Assembly: GCA_003552585.1 (NCBI GenBank)
Contig: PUNK01000014.1
Coordinates: forward strand, 17,052-81,051
Origin: Thermoplasmata archaeon
Lineage (GTDB): Archaea > Thermoplasmatota > Thermoplasmata > Halarchaeoplasmatales > Halarchaeoplasmataceae
Direction: 5' to 3'
DNA: 64,000 bases
The translations under genes and the position numbers were made by a program. Under the pieces are notes generated by a model. It made no database searches and was not told the DNA's origin. It saw only the letters and a list, made by a program, of their open reading frames with translations. Below are positions 47,990 to 57,831 of this stretch, in pieces. Each line of letters begins with the position of its first letter. The first letter of the stretch is position 1.

Positions 47990-49354
47990 ATGAGCCCAGA
48001 AAAAAGATTTACCAAAGAGGAACTACTTGAAAAAGCGAATGAACCTGCAAAAAAAGCTATGAGATGGCATCCATTCTATAAGGGTAAAATAGAAGTATCT
48101 CCAAAAGTACAAATAAAAAGTTTTGACGACTTCGGTGTTTGGTATACCCCCGGAGTGGCTAAACCTTGTCAAGATATTCATAAGAATCCTAAGATGGTAT
48201 ATGAACACACTAACAAATGGAATAACGTCGCTATTGTTAGCGATGGGAGCCGTGTACTGGGACTTGGGGACATCGGGCCGGAGGCAAGTATGCCTGTTAT
48301 GGAAGGGAAGGGTTTACTTTTCAAATATCTTGGAGGAGTCGATGCATTTCCAATTTGTCTTAACGCCCACGATCCTGAAGACATAATACAGGCAGTTAAA
48401 TGGATAGCACCTTCTTTTGGAGGTATAAATCTTGAGGATATATCCACCCCTAAGTGTTTCGAAGTTCTAGATAGGTTGAGAGAAGAACTCGATATACCAG
48501 TTTGGCATGACGACCAGCAGGGAACTGCAGCGGTCACTTTAGCAGGTATAATCAACGGAGTAAAAGTGGTCGACAAAAAATTGGATCAGGTGAAAGTTGG
48601 TTTGCTCGGTGCCGGAGCAGCGAATTTATGTTTGGCTAGGACACTTTTGAATGCGGGAGTACCTGAGGAGAACCTCTGTCTTAGTGATTCGATAGGTCTA
48701 CTTCACTCCGGAAGAGAAGACCTCGATGAGGAAACAACCCCTGAAAAATGGAAATTCGCCCAGATTACTAATAAAGAAAATAAAGAAGGGGGTACCCCTG
48801 AATTGATAGAAGGTAAAGATGTTGTCGTAGCCGCTTCGATCCCCGGTCCAGATACGATCAAAAAAGAATGGCTAAAAGAGATGAATGACGATGGGATACT
48901 CTTCGTCGAGGCTAATCCTATACCTGAAATATGGCCCTGGGAGGCTAAGGAAGCGGGAGTAAAAATAGTAGGTACGGGACGATCCGATTTTCCTAACCAG
49001 ATAAACAATTCAATAGGTTTTCCTGGAATATTTAGAGGGGTGCTTGACGTGAGAGCTGAAACTATAAGCGACGAAATGCATATAGAAGCGGCCTATGCGA
49101 TAGCAGAGGTTGCTCAAGAAAATGGCCTTGACGAAGAGAATCTTGTACCAAATATGGAAAATACTGAGGTTTACATAAGAGAAGCTGTAAGGGTTGGACT
49201 AAAAGCTATGGAGCAAGGTCTTGCGAGAAAAGAACTTTCAAAAGAAGAATTGAGAGAAAAAGCAAAGAATAGTATAGAATCTAGCAAAAGGAAAATACAG
49301 AACATGATGAAATCAGGAGATATCAAAAAGCCTCCACTTGTAGATCTAAGCTAA
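47990..49354 (+). CDS. NAD(P)-dependent malic enzyme
   Basis: VWYTPGVAKPCQDI; VSDGSRVLGLGDIGPEASMPVMEGKGLLFKYLGGVDAFPICL; HDDQQGTAAVTLAGI; VGLLGAGAANL. Confidence 0.93.
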   Translation: MSPEKRFTKEELLEKANEPAKKAMRWHPFYKGKIEVSPKVQIKSFDDFGVWYTPGVAKPCQDIHKNPKMVYEHTNKWNNVAIVSDGSRVLGLGDIGPEASMPVMEGKGLLFKYLGGVDAFPICLNAHDPEDIIQAVKWIAPSFGGINLEDISTPKCFEVLDRLREELDIPVWHDDQQGTAAVTLAGIINGVKVVDKKLDQVKVGLLGAGAANLCLARTLLNAGVPEENLCLSDSIGLLHSGREDLDEETTPEKWKFAQITNKENKEGGTPELIEGKDVVVAASIPGPDTIKKEWLKEMNDDGILFVEANPIPEIWPWEAKEAGVKIVGTGRSDFPNQINNSIGFPGIFRGVLDVRAETISDEMHIEAAYAIAEVAQENGLDEENLVPNMENTEVYIREAVRVGLKAMEQGLARKELSKEELREKAKNSIESSKRKIQNMMKSGDIKKPPLVDLS

Positions 49355-49499
49355 AAACCTTGTTTTCTCAATCATAAAAATTTTACCATCTCAGTGTAGA
49401 AAAATCATTTAGAAATAGGCGGATAAAACTATCGATTCTCACATTTGTTGTCTACTAGAAACCGGAAAATATAAAACAAACAACTACCCATGTCGAACC

Positions 49500-50726
49500 A
49501 TGAAAATCAACATCCCTTATGCCGGCAAAGAGGTTGAAGTAGAGGTAGAGGATGATAAGGTTAACGCGGTCCTTTATCCCAACGAAATGGAGAAGAAGGA
49601 TGAGGCTGAAGTCATCCTTGAAGCATTAGAAAATCCTGTAGGAAAACCTAGATTTTCCGAATTCATTACTGATGGTACTCTATTCATAGTAAATGATGCA
49701 ACGAGACCTACTCCTACATCTAGAGTCCTAGAATTGGTGAAAGAGGAGATCCAGAAATATGATGTCAAATTTATTGTGGCACTAGGCTCACATCGAGAAC
49801 CGACGGAGGAAGAGTATAAAAAGATATTCGGTGAAGTATACGAAGCGAAAAAAGAAAATATTTATTATAACGACGCGAAAAACGGGGAAATGGTAGATTA
49901 TGGTAAAACCAAAAGAGGTACACCCGTTAAGTTTAACAAGAGGGTTGCTGAAGCGGAAAATGTAATCGCTATAAATACAGTTGAGCCGCATTATTTTGCT
50001 GGTTTCACAGGTGGTAGAAAGTCATTCCTGCCTGGTGTGGCTTCCTACGAAACTATTACCGCGAACCATGAATTCTCGCTTAAAGAGGATGCGAAGACCC
50101 TCAAACTGAAAGGTAATCCGGTGCACGAAGATATGACAGAAGCTTTCAATAAATTCGACGGGGATGTATTCGCAATCAATATGACGTTGGACAAAGATGG
50201 AGATGTTTACAGTGCCACTGCTGGTGACATGGAAGAGTCGTTCATGAAAGAAGTTGAAGCCTCTAAAAAAGTATTCGGCGTTTCTATAGATAAAAGATCA
50301 GAGGTTGTGGTAACCGCCGCTCACCCTATAGATGTCAATTTGTACCAAAGTCACAAAGCACTTGAGAACGGTAAACTCGCTCTCAAAAAAGGAGGTATAA
50401 TCATACTCGTTTCAGCATGCCCAGATGGTATTGGTCCTAGGAATTTTTATGACTTGATGGCTTCTATCGATGATCCTAAAAGAGTGATGGAAAAGATAGC
50501 AGAGGGATATAAATTAGGTTATCATAAGGCTGCGAAAATGGTAGAAGTTTGTGAGAGTTCTTCGATGTGGTGTGTTTCAGAATTAGATGAGGAAGTGACA
50601 AAAAAAGCATTCATCGAATCCAAAAAGGATATTCAGACGGCAATCGATGATGCCTTAACCGAAACTGGCGGGAAAGCCACCTTTCTTATCGAAGGCGGCA
50701 TGGTGGTACCGAAGTTGGAAAAATAG
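49500..50726 (+). CDS. larA: LarA-family nickel-dependent lactate racemase
   Basis: FIVNDATRPTPTSRVLELV; FIVALGSHREPTEEE; VIAINTVEPHYFAGFTGGRKSFLPGVASYETITANH. Confidence 0.9.
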   Translation: MKINIPYAGKEVEVEVEDDKVNAVLYPNEMEKKDEAEVILEALENPVGKPRFSEFITDGTLFIVNDATRPTPTSRVLELVKEEIQKYDVKFIVALGSHREPTEEEYKKIFGEVYEAKKENIYYNDAKNGEMVDYGKTKRGTPVKFNKRVAEAENVIAINTVEPHYFAGFTGGRKSFLPGVASYETITANHEFSLKEDAKTLKLKGNPVHEDMTEAFNKFDGDVFAINMTLDKDGDVYSATAGDMEESFMKEVEASKKVFGVSIDKRSEVVVTAAHPIDVNLYQSHKALENGKLALKKGGIIILVSACPDGIGPRNFYDLMASIDDPKRVMEKIAEGYKLGYHKAAKMVEVCESSSMWCVSELDEEVTKKAFIESKKDIQTAIDDALTETGGKATFLIEGGMVVPKLEK

Positions 50727-50863
50727 GAAAACCCACCACCCTCAATTTGATTTTATCCTGGAGTGTATGTAGCAATCCCGAAACATATATATATTGTTGG
50801 ATGTTAGGCCACGATTACAGTTAATCTAATTTAGAAAAAATTGCATATGTATGGAGGATTAGC

Positions 50864-52318
50864 ATGTATGGATCAGAGTATAATAAAGTTACTGATAAAA
50901 TAATTGAAGGGTTGAAGGATATATGTGGTGAAGATTACGTCATACATGATAAAGATAGTATGGAAAGTTATACTCATGATGAGTTATCTACTGCTGAGGT
51001 GAAGGGTGAATACCCTGAAGTTATCGTTAAACCAGATTCTACAGAGAAGATTTCGCAAGTGATGAAGTTGGCTAATGAGAAGAAAATTCCAGTTACACCT
51101 ATAGGCGGAAAAACCGGTTTGACTGGAGGTATGATACCGGTTTATGGTGGTATTGGTCTCTTATTAGAAAGATTGAACAAAAAGATCGAAGTCGATGAAG
51201 ATAATTTGATGGTTGAAGTAGATGCTGGAGTTACCATGAATGAGTTATACGAGGCGGTCGAAAAGAAGGGATTAACTCTACCTATACATCCTACCACTGG
51301 GGATTCTCAGGTCGGAGGAACGATAGCAGCAAACGCCGGTGGAGAAGCCACTCTAAAACATGGTGTTATGAGAGATTACGTCAAAGGTTTAGAGGTAGTA
51401 CTTCCAAATGGAGAGATTCTGAAGTTAGGTGGGAAGTTATTGAAAAACAATACCGGATACTCACTTTTGCATCTCTTGATAGGAAGTGAAGGGACACTAG
51501 CCACCATAACTAAAGCCATATTACGATTATATCCTTCCTCCGAGGAATCAAAATTCATAATCGTACCTTTTGATTCTGGACAGAACGCAATAAAAACGGT
51601 TTCCGACATGATGAAAAAAGGTATTATGCCTGTAGGGATAGAATATTTGGAAAAAGAAACCATCACCCACGGGCAGAAGAAAGTGAATGAAAATTGGCCG
51701 ACTGAGATCGGAGAGGCTACACTTATGATCCTTGTATCAGGGGAAAACGAGGATGAGATATTGGAACAGGCACAAAAGATTATGTTGATATGTCAAGAAA
51801 GAGGAGCGGGAGAAGCCTTTTTAGCAACCAAACGTCAAGAGATGGAGAAGATCATGAAGATTAGAGAGGGTATAGCTGAAGTTATACAAGAAGGTAATGT
51901 TACTGGCCATCGATCTGGAGATTTGGTAGTCCCACCTTCAAAAATACCCGAATTAATCGATAAGGCTAAGAAAATTTTTAACGAATCGAAATTAGAAGGA
52001 ACGTTTTACGCCTTTGGACACGCTGGCGACGGCAATGTTCACATCGAAGGAAAACTCCCTGAAGAAGGAGTGGATTGGAATGAAGTTAAAAAGGTTAGAG
52101 ATAAATGGATTCAAGAAGCTATCGATCTCGGTGGAGATATCACTGGAGAACACGGTATAGGCTTGATTAAAAAACCTGAACTGCGAAAATTTAAAAGTAA
52201 GGAAGAACTCAGACTCATGGAAGGTATAAAGAAGTTGTTCGATCCTAATAATATTTTGAATCCTGGGAAGATAGTTCCTGAGGATGAAGAAATTGAAAGA
52301 AGATATATAAAGATTTGA
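50864..52318 (+). CDS. FAD-linked oxidase, D-lactate dehydrogenase/glycolate oxidase GlcD family
   Basis: PVTPIGGKTGLTGGMIPVYGGIGLLLERL; AANAGGEATLKHGVMRDYVKGLEVVLPNGEIL; YAFGHAGDGNVHIEG; GDITGEHGIGLIKK. Confidence 0.92.
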   Translation: MYGSEYNKVTDKIIEGLKDICGEDYVIHDKDSMESYTHDELSTAEVKGEYPEVIVKPDSTEKISQVMKLANEKKIPVTPIGGKTGLTGGMIPVYGGIGLLLERLNKKIEVDEDNLMVEVDAGVTMNELYEAVEKKGLTLPIHPTTGDSQVGGTIAANAGGEATLKHGVMRDYVKGLEVVLPNGEILKLGGKLLKNNTGYSLLHLLIGSEGTLATITKAILRLYPSSEESKFIIVPFDSGQNAIKTVSDMMKKGIMPVGIEYLEKETITHGQKKVNENWPTEIGEATLMILVSGENEDEILEQAQKIMLICQERGAGEAFLATKRQEMEKIMKIREGIAEVIQEGNVTGHRSGDLVVPPSKIPELIDKAKKIFNESKLEGTFYAFGHAGDGNVHIEGKLPEEGVDWNEVKKVRDKWIQEAIDLGGDITGEHGIGLIKKPELRKFKSKEELRLMEGIKKLFDPNNILNPGKIVPEDEEIERRYIKI

Positions 52319-52383
52319 AAGTTTAGTTTAGAAGACCGACTTTGGAAGTTCGGACCGAAGAACATCTGGTTTTTTTGGTTAAA

Positions 52384-53367
52384 CTATCCCTCTCTTAATT
52401 CCTTTATAAGTTTGGGTACTACTTCATAAAGGTCACCTATTATCCCATAATCGGCGTAATCGAATATCGGAGCAGACGGGTCAGTATTTATTGCAACAAT
52501 AATTTTAGATTCCTTCATTCCTGCCAAATGTTGTGGTGCTCCTGATATCCCACAAGCGATATACAGGTTTGGTTTTACTCTATTCCCGCTGTATCCCACT
52601 TGATGGTTCCTTGATATCCATCCTTCATCTACCAAAGGCCGACTCGAGCCGACAGTTCCTCCCAATGTAGAACAAAGTTCTTCGATAATTTCAAAATCCT
52701 GAGAGTCTTTAAGGCCTTTTCCGCCTGAAACTACTATTTCCGCTTCCTGTATATTTATATCCTCTATTATCATTTCATTTAATATTTTGACGTCTGGTCC
52801 ATCGTATTCGAGGGGCTCTATGTCTATAATTTCTCCCTCTCTACCAGTATCTCTTTCAGACTCATCGAATTCTTTGTACCTAACTGTGGACATCTTAGGA
52901 CACCTATCGGTGGAGATGTGTGCAAGTATATTTCCTGTAAAAGCAGGTCTTATTTGTACAAAATCACCTTTTTCGATCTTTAGACCAGTACAATCCGCGG
53001 TTAATCCTGTTTCCAAGGCTCCAGCCACTCTTGGTGCCAAAGAACGACCAAAATGAGTTGCACCGATCAACAAAATCTCAGGTTTATTATCTTCAACGAG
53101 TTTAACGATATTTTCCCTAAATGGAATTTCATTCGGATAATTAAAATTATCATGTTCTAGCAAATAAATACGGTCCGCTCCTCTATATACCAATTCTTGT
53201 GCATCGCTTCCGTCAGGAGTTAAAAACAAGGCAGTTAAGTGTGTGTTGAGATCATCAGCTAGTTCTCTTCCTTTATTCAATAATTCATACGAAACCGGAT
53301 GTATCTCTCCTTTCTCCTGTTCACAGTAGATCCAAACCCCCTCTCCTTCACTCTCATCGTACGCCAT
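52384..53367 (-). CDS. etfA: Electron transfer flavoprotein alpha subunit
   Basis: VSGGKGLKDSQDFEIIEELCSTLGGTVGSSRPLVDEGWISRNHQVGYSGNRVKPNLYIACGISGAPQHLAGM; ATG 53367 abuts the EtfB stop. Confidence 0.93.
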   Translation of the reverse strand: MAYDESEGEGVWIYCEQEKGEIHPVSYELLNKGRELADDLNTHLTALFLTPDGSDAQELVYRGADRIYLLEHDNFNYPNEIPFRENIVKLVEDNKPEILLIGATHFGRSLAPRVAGALETGLTADCTGLKIEKGDFVQIRPAFTGNILAHISTDRCPKMSTVRYKEFDESERDTGREGEIIDIEPLEYDGPDVKILNEMIIEDINIQEAEIVVSGGKGLKDSQDFEIIEELCSTLGGTVGSSRPLVDEGWISRNHQVGYSGNRVKPNLYIACGISGAPQHLAGMKESKIIVAINTDPSAPIFDYADYGIIGDLYEVVPKLIKELREG

Positions 53368-53368
53368 A

Positions 53369-54169
53369 TCATATACCCCCCAAATCCTTACGTAGTTGTT
53401 CAACCATCTTTTTAGCTGCATCCTTACCTTCAAATATCTTGCTTTTTCTCCCTTTCTCCTTGGGAACTTCTATATTTACCACTGAGGTTGGAGAACCTTT
53501 TATTCCAAAATGTTTTTCGTCCCCTGTATCAAGTAGATCATCTAAACCCCACCTCTCTATTTCTGCGCTTTTAGCTTTCAGTTTATTAGTTAAAGTAGGT
53601 AATCTAGGTTCGTTTAGGTCTTTTGTAACTGTAATCAATCCAGGGAATTTCAGCTCTTTCTTGTATAATCTCCCCCATACTTCTGTTTGAACGATGATAC
53701 TATCCTTTCCTCGTTCTATTGTTTTATTAACATATGAAACATGAGGGATATCAAGGACCTCTGCTATTTCCGGACCAACTTGCCCCGTATCACCATCGAC
53801 TGTTTTTTCTCCACAGATGATCAAATCGTAGTGACCTAGCTTTTTAATCGCGGTCGCTAAGGTATATGATGTCGCCCAAGTATCTGAACCAGCAAATCCT
53901 TTATCCGTCAAAAGGATCGCCTTATCCCCACCCCTTGCTATTGCATCTCTCAGTGTATCTTCAGCCTGAGGTGGACCCATACTAATAACCGTTATGTTTC
54001 CTCCAATTTCCTCTTTAATTTTAACCGCTTCTTCTAGTGCATTTAAATCAAAAGGATTTGGTTCTGATGTTGCTGAACTTCTATCAATACGGCCCTTTTC
54101 TCTGTCGAAATTTACTTTTTCGATGTCGGGCACCTCTTTTATAGGAACTATAATACTGAAATTAGCCAT
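53369..54169 (-). CDS. etfB: Electron transfer flavoprotein beta subunit
   Basis: VIVP...EVPDIEKVNFDREKGRIDR; ICGEKTVDGDTGQVGPEIAEVLDIPHVSYV. Confidence 0.93.
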   Translation of the reverse strand: MANFSIIVPIKEVPDIEKVNFDREKGRIDRSSATSEPNPFDLNALEEAVKIKEEIGGNITVISMGPPQAEDTLRDAIARGGDKAILLTDKGFAGSDTWATSYTLATAIKKLGHYDLIICGEKTVDGDTGQVGPEIAEVLDIPHVSYVNKTIERGKDSIIVQTEVWGRLYKKELKFPGLITVTKDLNEPRLPTLTNKLKAKSAEIERWGLDDLLDTGDEKHFGIKGSPTSVVNIEVPKEKGRKSKIFEGKDAAKKMVEQLRKDLGGI

Positions 54170-54301
54170 ATTTCCGGACCATATTAATCGTATAAAAATA
54201 TTTTCCAGATGTGGGCTTCATCCCGCAAATACATCAATTAGATTTTCATCCAGTTATAATCGTCTTGGGAGTTACTAGAATTTCGTTGCAATTCCATCAA
54301 T

Positions 54302-54367
54302 TTGAGGAATTAGTGTTCCTCAATAGTGGGAATTATCATTCCTACACTTCACGGAATGAATTCCGTG
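54302..54367. repeat. Three consecutive inverted repeats sharing a GGAAT/ATTCC core
   Basis: TTGAGGAA-n6-TTCCTCAA (54302-54323), GTGGGAAT-n4-ATTCCTAC (54326-54345), CACGGAAT-n2-ATTCCGTG (54350-54367). Confidence 0.85.
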
Positions 54368-54864
54368 TAATGCACTAACAGAAGGATAAGTATGGGACTA
54401 GCGCCCCGATCATCCTCGTTATCACGGTGGATGAATCCTAAGGTAGTACAGCATGTAAACAGGGAGTTAGATTCCCTTATTATTATGGTATATTTCAGGA
54501 AAATCTATAGATCTCCCAGGTATCGATGGAATTCTTGAAGAGTTCCAGTAGATAGCAAGGGCATTAAAGAAGCTAAAGAAATCCTAGAAAAGAAAAACAC
54601 TTGGTCGTAAACCTCACCCCACAAAAGTAGTTACTTTTTGCAATGTATTGAGGGTTATGACCAATAGGACATTTGCTCCTACCCTTAATAAACCATAAGC
54701 CTCGTAGATCATTTCTCTCTTTCCTTTCGAAAGGGGTTCTTATGTTATCTTAGGCTTTTTCAGTTTGGGTACACTGTTTTTCCTTGTAACATAATTTCGA
54801 GGAACTACATTTCTTTTCTATCCAAAAAACCTCTATATGTTTACACCATTGTTAAAACGATCGA

Positions 54865-56136
54865 ATGGAAGCTCGTAATATAATTTTGATAACCATAGAC
54901 TCACTGCGCTGGGATACTGTACAGTACATGCCCACATTGACTTCTTTAGCAGAGAAGTACTTTCATTCATCAAGGGCATACAGTAACGGACCTTCGACAC
55001 CTTTTTCCTTTCCCAGTCTTTTCAACAGGAACTATGATCCACTTTTGGATCCCATCAAAATTCGCACCCCTACACTGACCGAAGATCTTAAACAAAGCGG
55101 TTATAAAACGATAGGGATTGTAGCGAGTAATCCTTACATATCAGCTTTGTCAGGATATCAAATAGGTTTTGATAGATTCGAGGACTACATATCTTTAGGA
55201 GGGAGGGATGCAAAATTCAAACTTTGGAAAACATTTCAAAGATTTCCAAAGATTGTGCGGAATTTACGGGAACTCTATAGATGGTATGTAAAAAAAGACA
55301 TAACGTCTTCGTCTGGTGGTCAATTGGTTGTTGACTCATTTGTTCGTCAATTACCTGCTGAAGATGATGAACCCTTTTTCTTTTGGGTACATTTTATGGA
55401 CACTCATTATCCATATACACCACCATTAGATCATACGGATTTTTCGCTTGGTGATATAATATATTTAAATAATTTTAGAAGAGAGAGGTCCGGGAGATGG
55501 AGGGACGAGAAATCGGATGATATCGATAGATTGGAGAGATTGTATATAGATTCATCTACTTGGCTGGATAAACAGTTGTCTCGCCTTATCCGTGTTTTGA
55601 AAGAGAGAGATCTGTGGAATCATACCGACATCGTTATTACATCGGACCATGGAGAGGCATTTGGCGAACACGGTTTTCTCGGTCATCCTTCTCATCTGTA
55701 CGAAGAGAATGTGAGAGTACCTTTAATCTTGAAGATGGATGATATAGTATTCCGTAAAGAAGAGATGATCGAGTTGAGAGATGTTCCCACAACCTTGTCA
55801 CCTTTCGAATCTTATACTGGAAAGAACCTGAAAGAGGAGATGGAGGACTCTCGTTTCATCCCCCTTCGTGCTCGGCACGCTGGAGGAAGGAGCTGCATGA
55901 AAAAGGGGGTTAACCTTATTTCTAAACCTGAAATCCTGGAGTATGGTATATACGGTATCGTTACGGAAAGGTACAAATTAATTTATGATGAGGAGGGGGA
56001 AAAAGTAGAGCTTTACGATCTGAAGGAAGATCCAAGGGAGAAGAAAGATCTGAGCCAGGAAGAAGTTAGAATAAAGGAGGAGCTATTACAGATATTTAAA
56101 AGCTTTATCAAAGCCCCTCTTAATAAAAATCTGTAA
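54865..56136 (+). CDS. Sulfatase / alkaline phosphatase superfamily protein
   Basis: IILITIDSLRWDTV; VHFMDTHYPYTPP; VITSDHGEAFGEHGFLGHPSHLYEENVRVPLIL. Confidence 0.88.
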   Translation: MEARNIILITIDSLRWDTVQYMPTLTSLAEKYFHSSRAYSNGPSTPFSFPSLFNRNYDPLLDPIKIRTPTLTEDLKQSGYKTIGIVASNPYISALSGYQIGFDRFEDYISLGGRDAKFKLWKTFQRFPKIVRNLRELYRWYVKKDITSSSGGQLVVDSFVRQLPAEDDEPFFFWVHFMDTHYPYTPPLDHTDFSLGDIIYLNNFRRERSGRWRDEKSDDIDRLERLYIDSSTWLDKQLSRLIRVLKERDLWNHTDIVITSDHGEAFGEHGFLGHPSHLYEENVRVPLILKMDDIVFRKEEMIELRDVPTTLSPFESYTGKNLKEEMEDSRFIPLRARHAGGRSCMKKGVNLISKPEILEYGIYGIVTERYKLIYDEEGEKVELYDLKEDPREKKDLSQEEVRIKEELLQIFKSFIKAPLNKNL

Positions 56137-56176
56137 ATCTTTTCACTGATAATTCAAAAAATATATCTTAATCCCT

Positions 56177-56947
56177 TTGTATTACTTTATTGTGAAGATA
56201 CTAGCAGTAGCCACGGATAACTTTGAGTTCTACTACAATGTAGTCAGGGAGCTGAAACAGCGCGACATATCATTCGTTAGCCTTTCACCGACCGACCCCA
56301 TAGCATCCAACATAGGTGTCGTGATAACGACTTCACTTGAAGCGGAAGCCATAGACCATCCTCACGTGATACCTGGTGATGATGATATAAGGATGGCTGT
56401 GAGGAGGGCACTTTCAACCTTATCTGGTAAGTCAGCTTACGAATGCCTTGTCGTAGGTATAGACCCTGGCATCCGCCCAGGTGTTGCTCTTCTTGGAGAC
56501 GGCAAGTTACTTGAAACGGACTATGCATCCAATCCTGAGACTGTTAGGGATATAGTCGAACGTTATATGGAAGGATACGAGTTTCAGAAGATGATAATAA
56601 GGGTCGGTCATGGAGACAAAACTAATCGTAATCGTACCATAAACGCATTAAGGAGCATCGCTACCACTATCGAGATAGTTAATGAGGAGTCCACCACTGG
56701 TAAAGGAGGATCCCCTGATCTTGAAGCTGCTAGAAGGATAGCACTGAGTCAGGGGGAACTGGCAGAAGGAGATTTTGTTGTTGAGGCTACGGAAGGAGAA
56801 AAAAAGGAGATACAGAGACGCAGCCGTATAAAAAGTGGTGGAGATGTGACTATATCAAAGGAACTAGCTAAGAAGGTAGTAGAGGGAGAGCTAAAACTAC
56901 CCGATGCTATAAAAAAACAGAAAGAGAATAAGGAGAAGAATCAGTAG
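56177..56947 (+). CDS. Conserved archaeal protein with RuvC/RNase H-like fold motif
   Basis: CLVVGIDPGIRPGVALLGDGKLLETDYASNPETVRDIVERY...GKGGSPDLEAARRIAL. Confidence 0.6.
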   Translation: MYYFIVKILAVATDNFEFYYNVVRELKQRDISFVSLSPTDPIASNIGVVITTSLEAEAIDHPHVIPGDDDIRMAVRRALSTLSGKSAYECLVVGIDPGIRPGVALLGDGKLLETDYASNPETVRDIVERYMEGYEFQKMIIRVGHGDKTNRNRTINALRSIATTIEIVNEESTTGKGGSPDLEAARRIALSQGELAEGDFVVEATEGEKKEIQRRSRIKSGGDVTISKELAKKVVEGELKLPDAIKKQKENKEKNQ

Positions 56948-57831
56948 ATTCTCTTTAAGCACCCGAGAGCGGGTTCGAACACGTGTCCCTTTTTCCGTAG
57001 ACTTCTAGTTGCTTCGTCGAATTCCTCTTCAGTTATATCCTCTTTCTCTTTGACCTTCTCCAATATATCATCGTACTCGAAACCATCTTCCGTTTGCTCT
57101 TCTTCGTTCTCCATTTCATCAAGGACTTCGAGTACTAGTTCTTCTATGTTATCGTCATCTTCCTCTTCATCCTCTTCTGTTCTGATAAGTTCGCTCCTAT
57201 CTTCGTACTCTGGTAAAGCAAAACCTAGGGCATCTTCTAGTCTTTCCCAGTATCTGTTAGTATCTATGGATCTATAGTGTTCTAAAGCTTTTTTTACCCC
57301 TTCTGCAAGTTTTCTTTCGTAACCGATACGGACCAATTCGTCGATGGATACTTCTTCCATTTTGAGTGCCTCTTCTACCGCCCCCAGACGCTCTTTTAGC
57401 GAACGTCCCGCCTCAAGTATCCAGAGGTCTCTTTGCTCTTCATTGACTTCTTTTACAAGTTCAGCTCTTACAGAAGTAAGCACGGTTTCTTCGTCAGGCT
57501 TGTATATGTTTGCTTTACCAACCACCGCAACGAAGGTGGGGGGTTCGAGGGATGCGAGTGTGGTGGCAACGCCGGGCTGGTATTGTCCAGCGTTGATGAA
57601 ATAAGTCCCAGTCGGGTCGCTCACTCTTCCACGCCACATGGGCTCTTCAGGTGTACCCATGTTTTCGGTTTCGGTCAGCACTCCAACAACATAGAGTCTG
57701 TTTACCATAGCACCTAAAGGAGTAACCACATAGGAGGGAGATCTTTCGCTCCCTCCTGAGATCTCCAAGGTAGAATTGTTGTACTCGGATGCGAATATCC
57801 TCCACGCCACTTCTCTCTCTATCATGCTCAT
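56941..57831 (-). CDS. RPA-associated protein (COG3390-like)
   Basis: REVAWRIFASEYNNSTLEI...RLYVVGVLTETENMGTPEEPMWRGRVSDPTGTYFINAGQYQP; overlaps downstream end of RPA gene. Confidence 0.82.
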   Translation of the reverse strand: MSMIEREVAWRIFASEYNNSTLEISGGSERSPSYVVTPLGAMVNRLYVVGVLTETENMGTPEEPMWRGRVSDPTGTYFINAGQYQPGVATTLASLEPPTFVAVVGKANIYKPDEETVLTSVRAELVKEVNEEQRDLWILEAGRSLKERLGAVEEALKMEEVSIDELVRIGYERKLAEGVKKALEHYRSIDTNRYWERLEDALGFALPEYEDRSELIRTEEDEEEDDDNIEELVLEVLDEMENEEEQTEDGFEYDDILEKVKEKEDITEEEFDEATRSLRKKGHVFEPALGCLKRIY

